A stretch of DNA of 64,000 nucleotides, from assembly GCF_021341665.1 (NCBI RefSeq), contig NZ_JAJTTH010000004.1, positions 248,001-312,000 of the forward strand, read 5' to 3'. Origin of the DNA: Pseudomonas sp. Au-Pse12 (lineage in GTDB: Bacteria; Pseudomonadota; Gammaproteobacteria; Pseudomonadales; Pseudomonadaceae). The translations under genes were made by a program, and so were the position numbers. This document shows, piece after piece, positions 36,122 through 44,960 of this stretch. Position 1 is the stretch's first letter. Each line of letters begins with the position of its first letter. The notes beneath the pieces were generated by a model. That model did no database searches, was not told the origin of the DNA, and saw nothing but the letters and a program-made list of their open reading frames with translations.

Positions 36122-37125
36122 GGTCGTTGCCTCTGCTTGGCCCGCCACCATTGGGCGTGCTGGATGATGCCCTGTTCCTGGCTGATCACCGGACGGTAGC
36201 CCAGCTCGCGCTGGATGGCGCTGATGTCCAGGGTCTGGCTGAAGGCCAGGACGCCGGCGCCGTAGCGGGTGATCAAGGGTTCGGCGCCGTTGCCCAGGCG
36301 CGCCTTGAGCTCCAGCAGGTGCGCCACGCCGTGCACCAGGGGCCAGGGCAGGCGGCGGGTGCGCAGTGGCAGTTGGAAGTGCTCGGCCATCTGTTGCAGC
36401 AGGTCCTTGAAGGCCAGCGGCGTACCGTTGCTCAGGTTGTAGACGCACAGCGGGCGCGGCAGGGGCCGGGTCAGGGCCAGCCATACGGCGTGCACCAGAT
36501 TGTCGACGCAGGTCAGGTCCAGCTGGGCTCGGCCGCCGCGCATCAGCGGGATCGCCCCGCGTTGCATCACTCGCAGCAGGCGCGGCATCAGGGTCGCGTC
36601 CCAGGGGCCGAATACCGCCCGGGGCCGCAGGATCACGCATTCGGGCAGGCCGGCTTGGCCCAGCAGGGTTTCGGCCTGGGCCTTGCTGCGGGCGTAGTCG
36701 TTCACCGGCGTGGGCAGCGGCTGGTCTTCGCGGATGCCCAGGCGGTCGCTGAAGTCGAAGTACAGGCTCGGGGTGGAGATATGCACCAGTCGCGCAATGG
36801 CGTTGTTCCGGCAGGCGTGGATCACCTCGGCGGTGGAGTCGAGGTTGGCCCGGGCAAACGCCTGGGGCGAACCCCAGGGTGAAGACAAGGCGGCGCAATG
36901 GACTATGGCGTCGTGCTGACGGCTGGCGTCGGCCAGCAGGCGTTTGGCCTGGCGGCTGCCGTGCTCCACAGGCAGCCAGCGCACTGGCGCCGGGCTGTGG
37001 GCAATCACCTCGGCCGCTGCCTCGGGGTTGCGCCCGCTGAACTGCACCTCACAGCCTTCGGCGGCCAGCTTCCAGACCAGATGCCGACCGATAAAACCGC
37101 TGCCGCCGGTGACCAGGATTTTCAT
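36118..37125 (-). CDS. NAD(P)-dependent epimerase/3-beta-HSD-like reductase
   Basis: The 335-residue extended SDR has 'LVTGGSGFIGRHLVWKLAAEG' (G-x2-G-x2-G), the Ser/Thr region 'HISTPSLYFDF', catalytic Tyr144-x3-Lys148 ('NDYARSKAQ'), and 'RPRAVFGPWD'. It resembles 3-beta-hydroxysteroid dehydrogenase-like reductases such as OleD, which reduce beta-keto acids. Beside a KAS III, that role is attractive. ATG 37125 shares one base with the KAS III stop (TGATG). Confidence 0.88.
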   Translation of the reverse strand: MKILVTGGSGFIGRHLVWKLAAEGCEVQFSGRNPEAAAEVIAHSPAPVRWLPVEHGSRQAKRLLADASRQHDAIVHCAALSSPWGSPQAFARANLDSTAEVIHACRNNAIARLVHISTPSLYFDFSDRLGIREDQPLPTPVNDYARSKAQAETLLGQAGLPECVILRPRAVFGPWDATLMPRLLRVMQRGAIPLMRGGRAQLDLTCVDNLVHAVWLALTRPLPRPLCVYNLSNGTPLAFKDLLQQMAEHFQLPLRTRRLPWPLVHGVAHLLELKARLGNGAEPLITRYGAGVLAFSQTLDISAIQRELGYRPVISQEQGIIQHAQWWRAKQRQRP

Positions 37126-38144
37126 CAGAACTCCAGGATCAGGCCGCCGAGGGACAGGCCCGCGCCAGTGCCGATCAGCATCAGGGTTTGCCCGCGTTGA
37201 ATGCGCCCGTCGCGCACCGCGATGTCCAGGGCGGTGGGCAGGGAAGCCGCCACCTGGTTGCCGTGCCGGGCAAAGATATCGATGACCTTTTCCGGCCCCA
37301 GGCTCAGGCGCCTGGCCGCATGCTGCATGGCCTGCTGGCTGGCTTGATGGGGGATCACCCAGTCGATCTGCTCCAGGGGCAATGCAGCTTGCTGGAGCAG
37401 GTCGTCCATCAGCTCGGGCAGGTGCTTGGCGGCGAGGCGGAACACGCCCTTGCCCTGCATGGCGAAGCTGGTCAGCGGCTCGAAGGGCACCTCGATGCGC
37501 CGCGGATGAAAGCGCGAACCGCCAGCGGGGATCTGGCACAGCGCCGCGCCTTCGGCGTAGGTCTTGAGGCGTGAGGCGAGGATCTTCTGCTCGCCGTCGC
37601 CGGCCCCCAGCACCGCCGCCGCCGCGCCGTCGCCGAAGATGCCGCAGACTTCCACCTGCTGCCAGTCCAGGCCGCAGGAGGCGATATCGGCGCACACCAG
37701 CAGCACACGGCGGTAATGCCCGGCCTGGATCGGCCAGGACAGGGTGTCCAGAGCGGCGATAAAGCCCAGGCAACTGGCGTTGATGTCCATGGCCGGTATG
37801 CCCGACTGCCCCAGGCCCAGCTCCCGCTGCAGCAGCGCGGCGTTGCAGGGCATGCCCTGGTCCTGGGTGCCACTGGCGCAGACGATCAGGTCCAGCTGTT
37901 CAAGCGTCAGGCCGGCCGCGTGCAGGGCCTGGCGCGCAGCACTGGCGCCGAGGCTGGCGGCGGTGTCCGCAGGATCGGCGACATGGCGCTGCTGCACACC
38001 GCTGATGCGCGCCACGCTGCCGGCTTCCAGGCCGAGCTGGCGGTCCAGCTCGGCACTGTTGACCACCCGCTGCGGCAAGGCGTGGCCGGTGCCGAGGATG
38101 GCCAGGGCGCGGGCCGGGCGGGGGGAGGACGCTGATGTGTGCAT
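37125..38144 (-). CDS. 3-oxoacyl-ACP synthase III-like condensing enzyme
   Basis: The 339-residue protein has the intact KAS III triad: Cys125 ('DINASCLGFIAALDT'), His266 ('VIPHQASQQ') and Asn296 ('RHGNQVAASLPTAL'). The end 'LMLIGTGAGLSLGGLILEF' is the usual C-terminal strand. It would condense an acyl thioester with malonyl-ACP or a second acyl chain. The housekeeping fabH is expected elsewhere, so this is a dedicated enzyme. It is the first gene of the operon, 36 bp after the upstream YcxB-like gene. Confidence 0.92.
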   Translation of the reverse strand: MHTSASSPRPARALAILGTGHALPQRVVNSAELDRQLGLEAGSVARISGVQQRHVADPADTAASLGASAARQALHAAGLTLEQLDLIVCASGTQDQGMPCNAALLQRELGLGQSGIPAMDINASCLGFIAALDTLSWPIQAGHYRRVLLVCADIASCGLDWQQVEVCGIFGDGAAAAVLGAGDGEQKILASRLKTYAEGAALCQIPAGGSRFHPRRIEVPFEPLTSFAMQGKGVFRLAAKHLPELMDDLLQQAALPLEQIDWVIPHQASQQAMQHAARRLSLGPEKVIDIFARHGNQVAASLPTALDIAVRDGRIQRGQTLMLIGTGAGLSLGGLILEF

Positions 38145-38180
38145 GCAAATTCCGTTTGTGGGGCGTCGGGGGAGGCTTGA

Positions 38181-38825
38181 TCAGGTGGCGGACGGCGGGA
38201 CCGGGCATTGGCTCAGAAAGGCTTGCAGCCCTTGCTGGTATTCCTCGGCGTCCATGAGTTCGCTGTGCTTGGCGATGCGGAAGGCCTGGCCTTTGCGATG
38301 CATTTCGGCGCTGGCCACGTCATAGAAGTTGGCCGCTTCACGCAGGTTTACGACCTGCTCCCAGGTCATGCTGCTCCTAGCTCTGGGAGCTTTGCTCAGG
38401 GTGAAACCCAGGTCGTCGAAGGTCAGGGTGTAAGTGCCTTCGGTAGCCTTCAGGGGCGCCCGCAGGCGGGCCTCGATCAGGCGGTGGTTCAGGCCGCGCA
38501 GCGGTGTCCGGTGCCGGGTGCGGGCCTGTAGGCGCTGGATCAGGCGCCCGGAAAAGCGCCACCAGAGCGGGATGAAGATCAGCGCGCAAAGCACCAGGGC
38601 GATGATCTTTTCCGGGGTAAAGCGCCGCTCGGGAAAATACACCGCCAGGGGCGCAGCGATCAGGCACAGCAACAGGATCAGCGGGCCGAGCAGGCGTCCC
38701 TGCCAGCGGGCGGTAGTGCCCGAGATCCGCGTCTGCAACTGGTCATGCTCCAGCAGCGCCTGGGGCAATTTTTCGGCAAGCCGGGCTTCGGTGTGGGCCG
38801 GGGTGAGGCGGTACTGCAATTCCAT
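38181..38825 (-). CDS. YcxB-like membrane protein
   Basis: The 214-residue protein starts MELQYRLTPAHTEARL and has two adjacent transmembrane helices (about 46-90: 'GPLILLLCLIAAPLAVYF', 'IIALVLCALIFIPLWW'). The C-terminal cytoplasmic part 'YTLTFDDLGFTLSKAPRARS' to 'AFRIAKHSEL' resembles YcxB-like PH-fold domains. Function unknown. It lies 36 bp upstream of the KAS III gene and may share its transcript. A decayed copy of its 5' end lies near 42300. Confidence 0.75.
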   Translation of the reverse strand: MELQYRLTPAHTEARLAEKLPQALLEHDQLQTRISGTTARWQGRLLGPLILLLCLIAAPLAVYFPERRFTPEKIIALVLCALIFIPLWWRFSGRLIQRLQARTRHRTPLRGLNHRLIEARLRAPLKATEGTYTLTFDDLGFTLSKAPRARSSMTWEQVVNLREAANFYDVASAEMHRKGQAFRIAKHSELMDAEEYQQGLQAFLSQCPVPPSAT

Positions 38826-38916
38826 GGCGGCTGAATCCGAGGTCCGTGTTCGGTGAGGGCGGCAGTTTACCGACTTCTGGGGAGCAGCGGCTGGTGCACA
38901 CGCAGCCATTCGCCGC

Positions 38917-39642
38917 TCAGGTTGGGAACTGCTCTACATATCGCTCCACCCATTGATACAGGTGTGCATCCAGCTGTGGCCGCTGCTGGTTGAAACTGTC
39001 CTCGCAGCGGTTGAACAGCGGGTCCTGATTGATCCGCATGCTCAGCTCCACAGGGCTTTCTTCCTTGGCCTGGGTGGCCCGTAGTTGCTGTTGGCGCTGG
39101 TCGGCCTGTTCCAGGGTGTTTGCCAGGTCATCCTGCTGTAGGTGCCGGAGTTGGGCGATGGCCTGGGGCAGATGAAAGTGCAGGGCGCTGTCGAAACCTT
39201 CCCAACCCTCGAAGGCCAGCCACTCGTGCAGGATCATGAAGCAGCGCGGTGCTGGGGCCAGTTGCTCCAGTCGCGCGAAATCCAGCCAGTACTGGCGGGG
39301 CAGCTGCTCGGCGGTTTCGATGGCCTGGGCGATGAGGTCCAGGGCCTGGCCCGGGTCCCGGTGGTGCTTGCGCAGAATGCGTTGGGTCAGGCTGAAGCGT
39401 GCTTCTTCTATAGCGTGCAGGGCGCGGTTCAGGTCGTAAGCGGCGGCGTGCAGCTGTTCCCGGGCTTGCTCTTGGGGCAAGCCGGACTTTTCTACCAGCA
39501 CTTGCAGCAGCTCGGATTTGTAGAGCTCGGCGGCCTGTTGCGGATTGTCGGCGCAACGTTCGAGCAGGGCCTGGGCGTGGCGCAGGCCGATGGGGATCAG
39601 GGTGCGTAGCTGTTGCAGGGCCTGGGTGTGCGTCGGGTCCAT
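38917..39642 (-). CDS. Hypothetical protein with UBA-like helical repeats
   Basis: The 241-residue protein starts MDPTHTQALQQLRTLIPIGL (ATG 39642); a TTG start at 39708 would overlap the REPIN and is not favoured. Two three-helix segments near the N-terminus ('RHAQALLERCADNPQQAAEL' and 'QEQAREQLHAAAYDLNRALH') look like UBA/TS-N-type repeats. The rest is helical, with 'EWLAFEGWEGFDSALHFHLP'. I do not recognise the family. A remnant of its 3' end is duplicated near 42450. Confidence 0.65.
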   Translation of the reverse strand: MDPTHTQALQQLRTLIPIGLRHAQALLERCADNPQQAAELYKSELLQVLVEKSGLPQEQAREQLHAAAYDLNRALHAIEEARFSLTQRILRKHHRDPGQALDLIAQAIETAEQLPRQYWLDFARLEQLAPAPRCFMILHEWLAFEGWEGFDSALHFHLPQAIAQLRHLQQDDLANTLEQADQRQQQLRATQAKEESPVELSMRINQDPLFNRCEDSFNQQRPQLDAHLYQWVERYVEQFPT

Positions 39643-39708
39643 CGACAGGGTGCCTTGGTAGTCATTGCCGGCTGCGGCGGGAGGCTGATTATCTACTGCG
39701 CCGGGCAA

Positions 39709-39826
39709 AACCTGTAGCCGCTGCCGCAGGCTGCGAACGTCCCGAAGGGACGCGGGGTTCTCAGGGTCGCTGAAGGTCCTGCGGACCTTGTCGCAGCCTC
39801 GCGGGCTCGGCAGCGGCTACAGGTTG
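39709..39826. repeat. REPIN of the 'tgtagccgctgccg' family
   Basis: The arms 'acctgtagccgctgccg' and 'cggcagcggctacaggt' are inverted and enclose smaller hairpins. A second full element of this family lies at 52266-52353, and half of one lies at 42500. Confidence 0.85.
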
Positions 39827-39828
39827 CG

Positions 39829-40182
39829 TCAGGGGCCGGGGCGGGCGCCGTCGAGCAGGGCGTCCACCACGGCGCGGGCCATTTCAACCGAATGCACCAT
39901 GGACCAGATCAGCCCGCGTTCGATGCCGCTGGCCCGTTCGGTGATTTCATCGGACACCTCTTCGGCGCATTTGAGCAGCAGGGAAACGTGCATCAGGGCG
40001 TCTTCGGCATTCACCCGGGGTTGTACGGCGAACAACGAATGGCCCTGGGCGTCGCGCAGGCCGAAGGGGCGATGGCGGGTGCCGTGCAAGGCGGCCAGCA
40101 GGTTGGCGTTAGCGCGGTCCAGCTCCGGGTCGCGGCGTGGATGATCGGTGGGCAAAGGCGGATCGGGGACGAGCTTTTTCAT
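39829..40182 (-). CDS. Small DUF3077/DUF6124-like protein, copy 1
   Basis: The 117-residue protein starts MKKLVPDPPLPTDHPRRDPE and has a helical core 'VNAEDALMHVSLLLKCAEEV' and 'SMVHSVEMARAVVDALLDGA', the pattern of small Pseudomonas proteins of the DUF3077/DUF6124 type. Function unknown. ATG 40182 is used rather than the GTG at 40191. It differs from copy 2 at 42520 by one residue (R/Q). Its leader is a C4-like RNA. Confidence 0.82.
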   Translation of the reverse strand: MKKLVPDPPLPTDHPRRDPELDRANANLLAALHGTRHRPFGLRDAQGHSLFAVQPRVNAEDALMHVSLLLKCAEEVSDEITERASGIERGLIWSMVHSVEMARAVVDALLDGARPGP

Positions 40183-40191
40183 GACGGTCAC

Positions 40192-40320
40192 TCACTCAGT
40201 AGTTAACGGACTGCCGAGCTCACTTCCACATGAGGGGTGGCAGTTGTGCGAGGGTGTGGAAGACCGGGACTGAGTAACCCAGCACACCCGAAGGTGTCCC
40301 GCGCACAACCGCCATAAAGC
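40192..40320 (-). ncRNA. C4-antisense-like leader RNA, copy 1
   Basis: The minus-strand leader has three nested complementarities: 'cttccaca' with 'tgtggaag', 'gttgtgcg' with 'cgcacaac', and 'ttactcagt' (40277-40269) with 'actgagtga' (40200-40192), the last just before the start codon and including one G-U pair. This layout matches the C4 antisense RNA of phages P1/P7, whose short a'/b' segments mask the ribosome-binding region of the downstream gene. Confidence 0.65.
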
Positions 40321-40735
40321 GATGCCGACGACAATACGTCGAGCGATGCTCATGAGCGCTCATGCTTACTCAGGTCCGAACTTCCACATCCGGGCCGCTG
40401 ATTTTGCAGCGGCTCAGGGAGACTGCCTGATCGTTCGAAGGGGTACAAGGCGCTCAAAGGCGTGGGGGATTCTCTCGGATTTGCCCTACAAAACAAAGCG
40501 AATCCGCTTCGATGCTGGGCGGCATCGCCTTACAAAACCTGTTGTGATCAGGGGGCTAAAGGCTCGTTTGAGGTTGCGAACGGGAAAGGCAGATCGAGTG
40601 TGCAGACAGGTTTGCTGCCCCTGCGGGGCCGGACTTGCCTACGAGAAATTTCATATATTTTTTCGGAAACTCCCTGCGCCATGCCTGAAATCCTTGTAAT
40701 AGGCTGTTTGGCTGAATATTAAAGGAGTGGTACCT

Positions 40736-41230
40736 ATGGCGAGTCATGGCTACATGACCATTACCGGCAAGGCTCAAGGATTGATTTCGGCGGGTTGTTC
40801 AACTCAGGAATCAATCGGTAATAAATGCCAGTCGGCGCATACCGACGAAATAATGGTTTTATCTTACAGCCACAACATGGCCAATATTGGGAATATCAAT
40901 AAAGCAACGCATCGGCCGCTTACAATCACCAAAAATATTGATAAATCGTCCCCTTTACTTGCTCAAGCACTTGCAAGTAGAGAGGAGCTCAGTTGTTCAA
41001 TTAGTTTCTATCGAATTTCTTCGTACGGGCTGCAAGAAAAATTTTACACTGTAGAAATTCATGGCGGAGTTATTGCCGATCTGACCGTAGAAATGCCCCA
41101 TGTTGTTTTTCAAAATGATGTAGAGCCTCAAGAGCATCTTGCGATTCGCTATCGTGAAATTACTTGGGTGCATCACTTGGCAGGAACGAGTGGGCACACC
41201 TCATGGGGGGTTGATGAGTGGGGCAGCTAA
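40736..41230 (+). CDS. hcp: Hcp-family type VI secretion tube/effector-carrier protein
   Basis: The 164-residue protein starts MASHGYMTITGKAQGLISAG and shows the Hcp1 pattern: 'QESIGNKCQSAHTDEIMVLS', 'THRPLTITKNIDKSSPLLAQ', 'LSCSISFYRI', 'FYTVEIHGGVIADLTVEMPH', 'RYREITWVHHLAGTSG'. Hcp forms hexameric rings that stack into the T6SS inner tube and chaperone effectors in the lumen. ATG 40736 has 'aaaggag' 8 nt upstream. It is an orphan: no other T6SS structural gene is in the window. Base composition is visibly AT-richer than the flanks, suggesting transfer. Confidence 0.92.
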   Translation: MASHGYMTITGKAQGLISAGCSTQESIGNKCQSAHTDEIMVLSYSHNMANIGNINKATHRPLTITKNIDKSSPLLAQALASREELSCSISFYRISSYGLQEKFYTVEIHGGVIADLTVEMPHVVFQNDVEPQEHLAIRYREITWVHHLAGTSGHTSWGVDEWGS

Positions 41231-41913
41231 AAAACAACGACTATTGGTTAGTCAGTAAGGCCGCTGGAAATTTGACGAATCAAGCCTGTACTTTAGGGGC
41301 GCGACATATCAAGGATGGCACGTTGCGTTTGCAATTTAATCGTGAGGTTTCTTATTACGCAAGAAGCATTGTCAATGAGGTTGCGTTGGGTAAAAAAAGC
41401 CCTGAACAGGGTTTGATGGACATAAAAAATGAACAGAGCAGCTTACTAAGCCAGTCATGGGAAATCGCCAAAAAAGGTGCAGGCACCATCGCCGGAGCAA
41501 TGCAGATCATAACCGGTGCGGGAGTATGCTACGGCTCGGCCGGTACCCTGTGTCTTGTGGCTGGTGTACCGATGATGGCCCATGGAGCAAATAACGTTTA
41601 TGAAAATGGGCGCAACCTTTTAGAAGATCGTACTGATACAGAGGGGCCGGTCAGGCAGGGATATCAAGCAGTTGCCAAAGCAGTCGGTTACGGAGAGCGC
41701 GAAGGAAATATGGCCTATGGAGCAACTGATATAGGGCTTTCTGCATATGCTCTTAGTCGGTATGTATTAAAGCCGGATGCCTGGCGCTTGTTTAGATATG
41801 TCAGATCAGACTATGTGCGATCTTATAAAAGTATGGGGGCTAGCGCCATGGGTTTTGAGATATATACCGATCTCCAAACAGGGAAGCAGGTATACCAAGA
41901 GACTGGGCAATGA
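41218..41913 (+). CDS. Putative T6SS effector, DUF4225-like
   Basis: The 231-residue protein starts at GTG 41218, overlapping the hcp 3' end by 13 bp in the -1 frame, so translation is probably coupled. A central Gly/Ala-rich hydrophobic hairpin (about 87-124: 'GTIAGAMQIITGAGVCYGSA', 'LCLVAGVPMMAHGANNVYEN') and the C-terminal 'AYGATDIGLSAYALSRYVL' resemble DUF4225 proteins, found next to Hcp and Rhs/VgrG genes. The hydrophobic core suggests membrane insertion or pore formation; no catalytic motif is evident. Role as toxin is inferred from context. Confidence 0.75.
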   Translation: MGQLKNNDYWLVSKAAGNLTNQACTLGARHIKDGTLRLQFNREVSYYARSIVNEVALGKKSPEQGLMDIKNEQSSLLSQSWEIAKKGAGTIAGAMQIITGAGVCYGSAGTLCLVAGVPMMAHGANNVYENGRNLLEDRTDTEGPVRQGYQAVAKAVGYGEREGNMAYGATDIGLSAYALSRYVLKPDAWRLFRYVRSDYVRSYKSMGASAMGFEIYTDLQTGKQVYQETGQ

Positions 41914-42215
41914 TTTTGTGGCTCTTTCCTGTTGTGGCCGCCTGTGGGATTGGTGTTGCCTATTTCCTGAAAGTGCGACTGTCGGGTAGTGATTTAAATT
42001 ACACTAAACTTTACGCTTGTTTAGTGTTTAATGGTTTTTTTGTCGTGCCCTATATCGATATTCTTCAAAATCAAAATTTCTTGTTTTTGGGGCGTCGACC
42101 AGAGTTGCTCTTAGAGCATGAGTTTATTGGGTGGATTGCTTTTTTTTGTATATTTATTCATTTGTTTGCGCTCCCTGTTAAACGAAAAGTTAGATGGTGG
42201 TTTTCGAGAAAATAA
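41910..42215 (+). CDS. Putative immunity protein (small three-TM membrane protein)
   Basis: The 101-residue protein overlaps the effector stop by 4 bp (ATGA). It has three hydrophobic segments (about 2-20, 33-50 and 72-90) and a basic C-terminus (KRKVRWWFSRK), so it should sit in the inner membrane. A membrane immunity protein fits a membrane-acting toxin. I recognise no family. Low GC, as for hcp and the effector. Confidence 0.65.
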   Translation: MILWLFPVVAACGIGVAYFLKVRLSGSDLNYTKLYACLVFNGFFVVPYIDILQNQNFLFLGRRPELLLEHEFIGWIAFFCIFIHLFALPVKRKVRWWFSRK

Positions 42216-42260
42216 ATTAACGGCAAGCTAATGCTCTATTGTTTGAGCATTTCTTGCTGT

Positions 42261-42507
42261 GATTTTTCGGCAAGCCGGATTTCGGCGTGGGCAGGGGTGG
42301 TGCGGTAGTGCAATTCCATGGAGAGGGTAATCCGAGGCCCCTGTTCGGTGAGGGCGGAAGTCTACCGGCTTCTGGGAGGAGCAGTGGCGTGTACGCCAAA
42401 GACGAGCGGCGACTCAGGCTTGAAACTGCTCCAGATGTTGTTCCACCCATTGGAGTAGATGCTCGTCCAACTGCGGCCGCTGCTGGTTGAAGTGCTCCTG
42501 GCAGCGG
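42261..42507 (-). pseudogene. Decayed copy of the YcxB-like 5' end and hypothetical-gene 3' end
   Basis: 42261-42507 aligns with 38768-39010. It covers the first codons of the YcxB-like gene (through its ATG), the intergenic gap, and the last ~35 codons of the UBA-like gene, with many substitutions. It then jumps at 'gcagcgg' to sequence matching 39810 onward, so the middle of the hypothetical gene was deleted at a short shared sequence. Confidence 0.8.
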
Positions 42508-42519
42508 CTACAGGTTGCG

Positions 42520-42873
42520 TCAGGGGCCGGGGCGGGCGCCGTCGAGCAGGGCGTCCACCACGGCGCGGGCCATTTCCACCGAATGCACCATGGACCAGAT
42601 CAGCCCGCGTTCGATGCCGCTGGCCCGTTCGGTGATTTCATCGGATACCTCTTCGGCGCATTTGAGCAGCAGCGAGACGTGCATCAGGGCGTCTTCGGCA
42701 TTCACCTGGGGTTGCACGGCGAACAACGAATGGCCCTGGGCGTCGCGCAGGCCGAAGGGGCGATGGCGGGTGCCGTGCAAGGCGGCCAGCAGGTTGGCGT
42801 TGGCGCGGTCCAGCTCCGGGTCGCGGCGCGGATGATCGGTGGGTAAAGGTGGATCGGGGACGAGCTTTTTCAT
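42520..42873 (-). CDS. Small DUF3077/DUF6124-like protein, copy 2
   Basis: The 117-residue protein is identical to copy 1 (39829) except for one residue in 'VQPQVNAEDAL'. ATG 42873 has 'aaagga' about 9 nt upstream on the minus strand. That site lies inside a 12-nt segment fully complementary to the leader. Near-identity of coding parts with diverged leaders suggests gene conversion or selection on the protein. Function unknown. Confidence 0.82.
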   Translation of the reverse strand: MKKLVPDPPLPTDHPRRDPELDRANANLLAALHGTRHRPFGLRDAQGHSLFAVQPQVNAEDALMHVSLLLKCAEEVSDEITERASGIERGLIWSMVHSVEMARAVVDALLDGARPGP

Positions 42874-43010
42874 GAGACTGGTTCCTTTAGCGTTTAAGAA
42901 ACCGCCGGATCTCACTTCCACATGAGAGGGTGGCAGCCGTGCGCAGGTGTGGAAGACCGGGCTAAAGGAACCGGCGCACCCGAGGGTGCCCTACGCACAG
43001 CCGCCATAGA
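42874..43010 (-). ncRNA. C4-antisense-like leader RNA, copy 2
   Basis: A perfect 12-bp pairing links 'ggttcctttagc' (minus strand of 42972-42961) with 'gctaaaggaacc' (42891-42880), which includes the ribosome-binding site. The flanking helices of copy 1 are conserved ('cttccaca'/'tgtggaag'; the terminal hairpin 'gggcaccctcgggtgc'). Compared with copy 1 the pairing segments have different sequences but remain complementary, which supports a real RNA switch. Confidence 0.72.
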
Positions 43011-43252
43011 TCGAGTTCACCCAAGCCGCATCGGCAAGGGTGTTCGAATGAGACGACTGCACGTCCTTTATCCCAGACTTCCACATCCGGGCCGCTGATT
43101 TTGCAGCGGCTCAGGGAGACTGCCTGATCGTTCGAAGGGGTACAAGGCGCTCAAAGGCGTTGGGGATTCTCTCGGATTTGCCCTACAAAACAAAGCGAAT
43201 CCGCTTCGATGCTGGGCGGCGTCCCCTTACAAATCGCGGCTTTTCTCCAGGC

Positions 43253-43286
43253 AAAAAAAAGGGCCTGGAGACGTATCTCCAAGCCC
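43253..43286 (-). terminator. Rho-independent terminator of aspA
   Basis: On the minus strand the stem gggcttggaga / tctccaggccc is followed by eight T (43260-43253). It lies about 70 bp after the aspA stop. Confidence 0.92.
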
Positions 43287-43354
43287 TCAAAAGGTGAGAG
43301 GTGTCTAGTCCCTCAACCTGGTGAGCGGTGTTGCATGTTTCGGGGTCGCGGTGG

Positions 43355-44779
<1,425 letters not shown>

Positions 44780-44960
44780 GACGGAGATCATCTCGATAGG
44801 GACCCGGTCTGTGCCGGGAACGCTGCGAATCCTAGGCCGAAGGGAATTTTTGGGCCAATGCTGTTAAACACTGGGCTATGCATATTCGGCATAATGCCGG
44901 TGTGACGCCGGGTTGCCGGCGAGCGTGTGACCTAAAATGGTGCGTGTCCGGGAGGACGTG

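Larger units (their letters stand above)
39810..40536. repeat. Duplicated block, copy A
   Basis: This ~730-bp block contains half a REP palindrome, the DUF3077/DUF6124-like gene, the C4-like leader and about 150 bp of conserved upstream sequence ('cttccacatccgggccgctg' at 40381). It matches 42500-43233. The coding part is almost identical, the leader is diverged, and the far upstream part is again nearly identical. No convincing gene was found in 40322-40735. Confidence 0.9.
42500..43233. repeat. Duplicated block, copy B
   Basis: This is the second copy of 39810-40536, offset about 2.69 kb, in the same orientation. Together the two blocks bracket the hcp-effector-immunity island as direct repeats. 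Confidence 0.9.

Noticed and set aside
40322..40735. Open frames of 86-125 codons upstream of hcp
   Set aside because: They run through the duplicated leader block, lack ribosome-binding sites, and their frame is not preserved between copies.
41229..41235. Slippery heptamer AAAAAAC near the hcp/effector junction
   Set aside because: It lies after the hcp stop in the hcp frame, so a -1 slip there cannot fuse hcp to the effector.
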